Made by a program: the position numbers and the translations under genes. Shown piece by piece: positions 51,197 to 56,817 of a DNA stretch of 56,817 nt (position 1 is the stretch's first letter; each line of letters opens with the position of its first letter). The notes below the pieces were generated by a model that worked only from the letters and a program-made list of their open reading frames with translations, had not been told where the DNA came from and searched no databases. The DNA comes from Streptococcus mitis. GTDB taxonomy: Bacteria; Bacillota; Bacilli; Lactobacillales; Streptococcaceae. The stretch covers positions 1 through 56,817 of the forward strand of contig NZ_JUQO01000065.1 in assembly GCF_001074635.1 (NCBI RefSeq). The letters run 5' to 3'.

Positions 51197-51240
51197 CCCA
51201 AAAATGAAAATTTAAACTACAAATACACGAGGTGTTGTTT

Positions 51241-52758
51241 ATGAAAAAACGTCAAAGTGGTGTGTTGATGCACATCTCTTCTCTCCCAGGAGCATACGGA
51301 ATCGGATCATTTGGTAAAAGTGCTTACGACTTCGTTGATTTCTTGGTTCGCACAAAACAACGTTACTGGCAAATCCTTCCACTAGGAACAACTAGTTACG
51401 GAGACTCTCCTTACCAATCTTTCTCAGCCTTCGCAGGGAACACTCATTTTATCGATTTAGATATCTTGGTGGAACAAGGCTTGTTGCAAGCAAATGATCT
51501 TGAAGGGGTTGACTTTGGTAGTGATGCGTCTGAAGTTGATTATGCTAAGATTTACTATGCACGTCGTCCTCTTTTAGAAAAAGCGGTGAAACGTTTCTTT
51601 GAAGTTGGAGATGTTAAAGATTTTGAGAAATTTGCTCAAGACAACCAATCATGGCTTGAGCTCTTTGCTGAGTATATGGCTATCAAAGAACATTTTGAAA
51701 ATCTTGCTTGGACTGAATGGCCAGATGCTGATGCTCGCGTTCGTAAAGCTTCAGCACTTGAAAGCTATCGTGAGCAATTGGCAGACAAGTTGGTTTACCA
51801 CCGCGTGACTCAATACTTCTTCTTCCAACAATGGTTGAAATTGAAAGCTTACGCTAACGACAACCACATCGAAATCGTTGGGGACATGCCAATCTATGTA
51901 GCGGAAGATTCAAGCGATATGTGGGCAAATCCACATCTCTTCAAAACAGATGTCAACGGTAAGGCAACATGCATCGCAGGATGTCCACCAGATGAGTTTT
52001 CTGCAACTGGTCAGCTTTGGGGTAACCCAATCTATGATTGGGAAGCAATGGACAAAGACGGCTACAAATGGTGGATTGAACGCTTGCGTGAAAGCTTCAA
52101 AATCTACGATATCGTTCGTATCGACCACTTCCGTGGTTTCGAATCTTACTGGGAAATCCCTGCTGGTTCCGATACAGCAGCACCTGGTGAGTGGGTCAAA
52201 GGTCCTGGCTACAAGCTCTTTGCAGCCGTTAAGGAAGAACTTGGTGAGTTAAACATCATCGCTGAAGACCTTGGATTCATGACTGATGAAGTTATTGAGT
52301 TGCGTGAACGTACTGGCTTCCCAGGAATGAAGATTCTTCAATTTGCCTTCAACCCAGAAGACGAAAGTATCGATAGCCCACACTTGGCACCTGCTAACTC
52401 AGTTATGTACACAGGAACACACGATAACAACACGGTCCTTGGTTGGTACCGTAACGAGATTGATGATGCGACTCGTGAGTACATGGCTCGCTACACCAAC
52501 CGTAAAGAATACGAAACAGTTCCACACGCTATGCTTCGTACAGTCTTTTCATCAGTTAGCTTCATGGCAATTGCAACTATGCAAGATTTGCTAGAATTGG
52601 ATGAGACAGCTCGTATGAACTTCCCATCTACCCTTGGTGGAAACTGGTCTTGGCGTATGACTGAAGATCAATTGACACCAGCTGTCGAGGAAGGTTTGCT
52701 TGACTTGACAACAATCTATCGACGAATTAATGAAAATTTGGTAGAATTAAAGAAATAA
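51241..52758 (+). CDS. malM: 4-alpha-glucanotransferase (amylomaltase)
   Basis: A 505-residue GH77 enzyme that joins and redistributes maltodextrins, freeing glucose and making longer chains for MalP. Catalytic regions are present: [16 protein letters not shown] (nucleophile Asp), [10 protein letters not shown] (acid/base Glu) and [15 protein letters not shown] (Asp). The start [20 protein letters not shown] is the classic GH77 N-terminus. I start at ATG 51241, preceded by GAGGTG; the GTG at 51232 is less likely. It is the first gene of malMP. Confidence 0.97.
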   Translation: MKKRQSGVLMHISSLPGAYGIGSFGKSAYDFVDFLVRTKQRYWQILPLGTTSYGDSPYQSFSAFAGNTHFIDLDILVEQGLLQANDLEGVDFGSDASEVDYAKIYYARRPLLEKAVKRFFEVGDVKDFEKFAQDNQSWLELFAEYMAIKEHFENLAWTEWPDADARVRKASALESYREQLADKLVYHRVTQYFFFQQWLKLKAYANDNHIEIVGDMPIYVAEDSSDMWANPHLFKTDVNGKATCIAGCPPDEFSATGQLWGNPIYDWEAMDKDGYKWWIERLRESFKIYDIVRIDHFRGFESYWEIPAGSDTAAPGEWVKGPGYKLFAAVKEELGELNIIAEDLGFMTDEVIELRERTGFPGMKILQFAFNPEDESIDSPHLAPANSVMYTGTHDNNTVLGWYRNEIDDATREYMARYTNRKEYETVPHAMLRTVFSSVSFMAIATMQDLLELDETARMNFPSTLGGNWSWRMTEDQLTPAVEEGLLDLTTIYRRINENLVELKK

Positions 52759-52783
52759 TACAATATCAGGAGACACCTTAAAC

Positions 52784-55042
52784 ATGTTATCACTACAAGA
52801 ATTTGTACAAAATCGTTACAATAAAACCATTGCAGAATGTAGCAATGAAGAGCTTTACCTTGCTCTTCTTAACTACAGCAAGCTTGCAAGCAGCCAAAAA
52901 CCAGTCAACACTGGTAAAAAGAAAGTTTACTATATCTCAGCTGAGTTCTTGATTGGTAAACTCTTGTCAAACAACTTGATCAACCTTGGTCTTTACGACG
53001 ATGTCAAAAAAGAACTTGCTGCTGCAGGTAAAGACTTGATCGAAGTTGAAGAAGTTGAATTGGAACCATCTCTTGGTAATGGTGGTTTGGGACGTTTGGC
53101 TGCCTGCTTTATCGACTCAATTGCGACTCTTGGTTTGAATGGTGACGGTGTTGGTCTGAACTACCACTTTGGTCTTTTCCAACAAGTTCTTAAAAACAAC
53201 CAACAAGAAACAATTCCAAATGCATGGTTGACAGAGCAAAACTGGTTGGTTCGCTCAAGCCGTAGCTACCAAGTACCATTTGCAGACTTTACTTTGACAT
53301 CAACTCTTTACGATATTGATGTTACTGGTTATGAAACAGCAACTAAAAACCGCTTGCGTTTGTTTGACTTGGATTCAGTTGATTCTTCTATTATTAAAGA
53401 TGGTATCAACTTTGACAAGACAGATATCGCTCGCAACTTGACTCTTTTCCTTTACCCAGACGATAGCGATAAACAAGGTGAATTGCTCCGTATCTTCCAA
53501 CAATACTTCATGGTTTCAAACGGTGCTCAATTGATCATCGATGAAGCAATCGAAAAAGGAAGCAACTTGCATGACCTTGCTGACTACGCTGTTGTACAAA
53601 TCAACGATACTCACCCATCAATGGTTATCCCTGAATTGATCCGTCTTTTGACTGCACGTGGTATCGAGCTTGACGAAGCAATCTCAATCGTTCGTAGCAT
53701 GACTGCCTACACTAACCACACAATCCTTGCTGAAGCCCTTGAAAAATGGCCTCTTGAATTCTTGCAAGAAGTGGTTCCTCACTTGGTACCAATCATTAAA
53801 GAATTGGACCGTCGCGTGAAAGCAGAAGTGAAAGATCCAGCTGTTCAAATTATTGACGAGAGCGGACGTGTTCACATGGCTCACATGGATATCCACTACG
53901 GATACAGCGTTAACGGAGTAGCAGCACTTCACACTGAAATCTTGAAGAACTCTGAGTTGAAAGCTTTCTACGACCTTTACCCAGAAAAATTCAACAATAA
54001 AACAAACGGTATTACTTTCCGTCGTTGGCTCATGCATGCTAACCCAAGCTTGTCTCACTACTTGGATGAGATTCTTGGAGAAGGTTGGCACCATGAAGCT
54101 GATGAGCTTGAAAAACTATTGTCTTATGAAGACAAAGCAGCTGTCAAAGAAAAATTGGAAAGCATCAAGGCTCACAACAAACGTAAATTGGCTCGTCACT
54201 TGAAAGAACACCAAGGTGTGGAAATTAATCCAAACTCTATCTTTGACATCCAAATCAAACGTCTTCACGAGTACAAACGCCAACAAATGAACGCTTTGTA
54301 CGTAATCCACAAATACCTTGACATCAAAGCTGGTAACATCCCTGCTCGCCCAATCACAATCTTCTTTGGTGGTAAAGCAGCTCCAGCCTACACAATCGCT
54401 CAAGACATCATCCACTTGATTCTTTGCATGTCAGAAGTTATTGCTAACGATCCAGCAGTAGCTCCACACTTGCAAGTAGTTATGGTTGAAAACTACAACG
54501 TTACTGCAGCAAGCTTCCTTATCCCAGCATGTGATATCTCAGAACAAATCTCACTTGCTTCTAAAGAAGCTTCAGGTACTGGTAACATGAAATTCATGTT
54601 GAACGGAGCTTTGACTCTTGGTACTATGGACGGAGCTAACGTGGAAATCGCTGAGTTGGTTGGCGACGAAAACATCTACATCTTTGGTGAAGATTCAGAA
54701 ACTGTTATAGACCTTTACGCAAAAGCAGCTTACAAATCAAGTGAATTCTACGCTCGTAAAGCTATCAAACCATTGGTTGACTTCATCGTTAGCGATGCAG
54801 TTCTTGCAGCTGGAAACAAAGAGCGCTTGGAACGTCTTTACAATGAATTGATCAACAAAGACTGGTTCATGACTCTTCTTGACTTGGAAGACTACATCAA
54901 AGTGAAAGAGCAAATGCTTGCTGACTACGAAGACCGTGACGCATGGTTGGATAAAGTCATCGTTAACATTTCTAAAGCAGGATTCTTCTCATCTGACCGT
55001 ACAATCGCTCAGTATAACGAAGATATCTGGCACTTGAACTAA
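52784..55042 (+). CDS. malP: Maltodextrin/glycogen phosphorylase
   Basis: A 752-residue GT35 enzyme that cuts maltodextrins with phosphate to glucose-1-phosphate. Family landmarks are [33 protein letters not shown], the [15 protein letters not shown] segment, and the pyridoxal-phosphate site [20 protein letters not shown] with its lysine. The N-terminal regulatory region of animal enzymes is lacking, as usual for bacterial forms. It follows malM by 25 bases with a CAGGAGA site. Confidence 0.97.
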   Translation: MLSLQEFVQNRYNKTIAECSNEELYLALLNYSKLASSQKPVNTGKKKVYYISAEFLIGKLLSNNLINLGLYDDVKKELAAAGKDLIEVEEVELEPSLGNGGLGRLAACFIDSIATLGLNGDGVGLNYHFGLFQQVLKNNQQETIPNAWLTEQNWLVRSSRSYQVPFADFTLTSTLYDIDVTGYETATKNRLRLFDLDSVDSSIIKDGINFDKTDIARNLTLFLYPDDSDKQGELLRIFQQYFMVSNGAQLIIDEAIEKGSNLHDLADYAVVQINDTHPSMVIPELIRLLTARGIELDEAISIVRSMTAYTNHTILAEALEKWPLEFLQEVVPHLVPIIKELDRRVKAEVKDPAVQIIDESGRVHMAHMDIHYGYSVNGVAALHTEILKNSELKAFYDLYPEKFNNKTNGITFRRWLMHANPSLSHYLDEILGEGWHHEADELEKLLSYEDKAAVKEKLESIKAHNKRKLARHLKEHQGVEINPNSIFDIQIKRLHEYKRQQMNALYVIHKYLDIKAGNIPARPITIFFGGKAAPAYTIAQDIIHLILCMSEVIANDPAVAPHLQVVMVENYNVTAASFLIPACDISEQISLASKEASGTGNMKFMLNGALTLGTMDGANVEIAELVGDENIYIFGEDSETVIDLYAKAAYKSSEFYARKAIKPLVDFIVSDAVLAAGNKERLERLYNELINKDWFMTLLDLEDYIKVKEQMLADYEDRDAWLDKVIVNISKAGFFSSDRTIAQYNEDIWHLN

Positions 55043-55070
55043 GATACAAGTTTATACTAATACATTTTGT

Positions 55071-55104
55071 AAAAAAGCGAGTTTCGATTGAAATTCGCTT
55101 TTTT
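55071..55104 (+). terminator. Terminator after malP
   Basis: A 14-bp stem (55071-55084 with 55091-55104, one wobble) ends in a run of T residues, 28 bases after the malP stop. Confidence 0.92.
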
Positions 55105-55276
55105 AAATGCTGTGGATTTGGGTCAATCTTGTCTTAAAAGAAGAGAAAGCATAGACGTATTGAAGGTTTAACACTCTCTTTCAATCTCATGCTTCTTCTT
55201 TAGTTGATTACCTCACATTTCTTGTATTCGCTTACATAAAGTATTATAATATGATTGTAGGAAAGAAGGTGTTTTT

Positions 55277-55483
55277 ATGTGGAAAAAATATTTTTCAAAA
55301 TATAGATGGACTGATTTATTTTGGATTTTATTTATCATTTTGACCTGCCTCTATATAGGTAATCACGATTTGTTTCCTCTCAATCATCAAGAAATCTCTT
55401 TTCGTGGTAGCATTTGGGGTTTGGTACTGGCCTTATATCACTTACTGTTTATTGATAAGTTTGTTATCTCGAATCGAAAATAA
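55277..55483 (+). CDS. Small two-span membrane protein (68 aa)
   Basis: The protein (MWKKYFSKYRWTDLFWILFI, GSIWGLVLALYHLLFIDKFV) has two hydrophobic segments and a short polar loop (NHDLFPLNHQEISFRG). A GAAAGAAGGTG precedes the ATG and a TATTATAAT-type -10 lies about 30 bases further up. No family is recognised. Confidence 0.75.
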   Translation: MWKKYFSKYRWTDLFWILFIILTCLYIGNHDLFPLNHQEISFRGSIWGLVLALYHLLFIDKFVISNRK

Positions 55484-55538
55484 AGTTTAGGGCTATGCTT
55501 AGCTGTGTACCTTTAGGATTGATTTTTGGGGGAAGATT

Positions 55539-55709
55539 TTGTCTCTATTATTTATTATTTTAAATTTGTTTATCTTGTACAAGATCTATTCTTTGAGACG
55601 GCAGAAATCGAAATACTTGATTTATACGTCCTATATCATATTTGGGATAAATGTAATATATGGTATTCAATGGTTATTAAAAGAACTGATTTCAAAGATT
55701 TCCACTTAA
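55539..55709 (+). CDS. Possible small membrane protein with TTG start (56 aa)
   Basis: This frame reads LSLLFIILNLFILYKIYSLR then RQKSKYLIYTSYIIFGINVI and stops at 55709. Two hydrophobic segments around a basic loop look more protein-like than the competing frame at 55526-55741. The TTG at 55539 lies close to GGGGGAAG. It may be the tail of a decayed gene. Low certainty. Confidence 0.35.
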   Translation: MSLLFIILNLFILYKIYSLRRQKSKYLIYTSYIIFGINVIYGIQWLLKELISKIST

Positions 55710-55742
55710 TGTGTATAGAAACTCCAGTGATTTTTGCATAAC

Positions 55743-55789
55743 AAAACGCATAAGATTAAGGTTTTTGAGTACCTGTTCTTATGCGTTTT
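55743..55789. terminator. Terminator between small ORFs and rlmA
   Basis: A 12-bp perfect stem (AAAACGCATAAG at 55743-55754 with CTTATGCGTTTT at 55778-55789) with T on both strands can stop transcription from either side. Confidence 0.85.
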
Positions 55790-55838
55790 TGTAATATTGA
55801 AGATTTTTGGTAAGTTTTCTGCTTTTGGGAAGTCTAGT

Positions 55839-56687
55839 TTAGAATGTTTTCCCAATAAGAATCTCAGCCTCAATAGTAATCTCTGTCAGTTGGCTCCAGT
55901 CAATCTTGCTCTGGTCAACGTGAAAGAGTAATGGGGTCATACTGAGTAGGGCTTGGAGCTGCTCTGCTGTGATAGGCTTGGTTAGTGAGGCAGTTTTACT
56001 GGATAAGATAGTGAAGTTGTTTTGGAAATGATTTTTGATATCTTGGTTGGAATAATCCTTGTTTGTCAGCTGGTCCTGTACCCTTTGACGGATTTCTCTG
56101 AGGTGATTTTCAGTTGGGATGACCTTTATCAAGATGCCGTCTTTGGATAAAACGCGACGAAATTCTCCGTAATTGGCAGGGGAAAAGATATCAAGTAAGA
56201 TATCCATGCTAGCGTCTTTTATAGGAAGACGAGCCAAGTCACCAACGAACCAGTTGACTGCCCAGTTTGGTTCACTCTTGGCAGCGATTTGGACGGAATC
56301 TTTGGAAATATCAAAGGCATAGAAGGTTTTGTCAGGATGACTTTCTTGAAGTTTGCGAGAATAGAATCCTTCGCCACAACCGATATCTAAAATTGTTTTG
56401 GCATTTTTTGAGTTTGAAAGTAAATCAGAGACGACCTCTAGAATAGCCTGATAAAAGCCGGCTTCTAGGATTTGTTGGCGGTTTTGAAAGTTGTCCTTGT
56501 CGTAGTTGGCAGATTGCTTGATTTGAGGTGCCAGATTGACATAGCCAAATTTCGCCAAGTCAAAAGAATGACGGTTGTAACACTTGAAACTAGTCTCTAG
56601 CAGAGTCAGATTTTCTTGACAGACAGGACAGGCAAAGGCAGTCGCAGAAGCAAAACGCTGAAGTTTGGGTTTGAGATTTGTATTCAT
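55839..56687 (-). CDS. rlmA: 23S rRNA (guanine-N1)-methyltransferase RlmA-type
   Basis: A 282-residue SAM-dependent methyltransferase. The N-terminal zinc finger has CPVC near the start and a later Cys/His pair (KCYNRHSFD). The AdoMet-binding fold follows with motif I TILDIGCGEGFYSRKLQ and LLDIFSPANYGEFRRVL. In Gram-positive bacteria the RlmA(II) form methylates G748 of 23S rRNA in the exit tunnel and affects macrolide/ketolide action; E. coli RlmA(I) acts on G745. Which base is used here is inferred from phylum. The ATG at 56687 has no ribosome site and lies 6 bases from a -10 element. Confidence 0.88.
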   Translation of the reverse strand: MNTNLKPKLQRFASATAFACPVCQENLTLLETSFKCYNRHSFDLAKFGYVNLAPQIKQSANYDKDNFQNRQQILEAGFYQAILEVVSDLLSNSKNAKTILDIGCGEGFYSRKLQESHPDKTFYAFDISKDSVQIAAKSEPNWAVNWFVGDLARLPIKDASMDILLDIFSPANYGEFRRVLSKDGILIKVIPTENHLREIRQRVQDQLTNKDYSNQDIKNHFQNNFTILSSKTASLTKPITAEQLQALLSMTPLLFHVDQSKIDWSQLTEITIEAEILIGKTF

Positions 56688-56693
56688 AGTTTA

Positions 56694-56722
56694 AGTGTAT
56701 CAAAAGAGGCAAATGAAAGCAA
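56694..56722 (-). promoter_or_regulatory. rlmA promoter with near-leaderless start
   Basis: On the minus strand TTGCTT (56717-56722), 17 bases, TGA-TACACT (-10 at 56694-56699) form an extended promoter. Only 6 bases lie between the -10 and the start codon at 56687, so the mRNA should begin at or beside the ATG. No Shine-Dalgarno site can be present. Confidence 0.6.
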
Positions 56723-56764
56723 CTTTAGGAATAAGTAGATGGGAGATTCAGTAGAAATAAAACT

Positions 56765-56817
56765 AATACTCTTCGAAAATCAAATTCAAACCACGTCAAC
56801 GTCGCCTTGCCGTACTC
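56765..56817 (-). repeat. BOX element, boxC end (cut by window edge)
   Basis: TAATACTCTTCGAAAATC followed by CACGTCAACGTCGCC is the inverted boxC end. It is the reverse complement of the copy at the left edge of the window with about one base changed. The rest lies outside the window. Confidence 0.85.

Noticed and set aside
55526..55741. ORF of 71 codons after the small membrane protein gene
   Set aside because: The overlapping frame at 55539-55709 has a more protein-like membrane pattern; this frame has no ribosome site of its own.

Overview
The window reads as chromosomal DNA of a mitis-group Streptococcus close to S. pneumoniae, S. pseudopneumoniae and S. mitis. The signs are BOX-type interspersed repeats (four, two of them cut by the window ends), a PavB-like SSURE-repeat surface protein beside a two-component system, the malXCD/malAR/malMP locus, many extended -10 (TGn-TAnAAT) promoters and a low-GC Firmicute gene style. 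No rRNA, tRNA, CRISPR array or intact insertion sequence was seen.

Layout. (1) 0-17 kb, conserved core: an O-acetyltransferase; a VTC/DUF4956/carbohydrate-binding lipoprotein cluster; a decayed membrane-protein gene; an ABC exporter run by its own TetR from two palindromic operators; a nucleoside phosphorylase; the TrkH/TrkA potassium system; a GT2 glycosyltransferase; a PavB-like adhesin with four 149-residue repeats; a response regulator/histidine kinase pair; and rpsD. (2) 17.1-20.4 kb, a small AT-rich accessory island: an integrase stump, two candidate structured small RNAs with their own promoters and terminators, a run of small unrecognised genes that look like orphan immunity genes, and a complete but easily missed Fst-type type I toxin-antitoxin locus (30-residue toxin plus convergent antisense RNA). 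(3) 20.4-31 kb: xpaC-telA, a type I restriction-modification system in the order hsdR-hsdS-hsdM whose hsdR leader holds a short ORF and an intrinsic terminator, and a divergent AlbA_2/HATPase-like regulator whose upstream region carries 11-bp tandem repeats. (4) 31-45 kb: rpmG/rpmF (cysteine-free forms), ilvD under a perfect CodY box, an Fe-S assembly factor, an Rgg regulator with an MFS transporter, hisS, an XRE-controlled small-membrane-protein/DUF3169/ABC/CPBP module, aspS and a YitT protein. (5) 45-55 kb: the maltodextrin regulon, with MalR-type palindromes just downstream of both divergent promoters. (6) 55-56.8 kb: small membrane ORFs and rlmA.

How the parts work together. MalX/MalC/MalD import maltodextrins, MalM and MalP break them down, and MalR represses both arms. 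Trk, TCS08-like and PavB-like genes form a potassium and adhesion block. The R-S-M genes, the AlbA_2 regulator, the toxin-antitoxin and the orphan immunity-like genes make 17-31 kb the defence and competition zone. From memory of the pneumococcal map, the trk-pavB-rpsD block and the rpmG-ilvD-hisS-aspS-mal block lie on opposite sides of oriC. Their joining here, with the second block inverted, suggests an inversion around the origin with accessory DNA at the junction.

Most novel candidates: the promoter-to-terminator structured RNA at 19767-19896 with a possible kissing loop, the Fst locus at 19998-20266, the hsdR leader at 22652-22827, and the iteron-like repeats at 31017-31123. All functional statements come from reading the sequence and from family knowledge. 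No database search was run.
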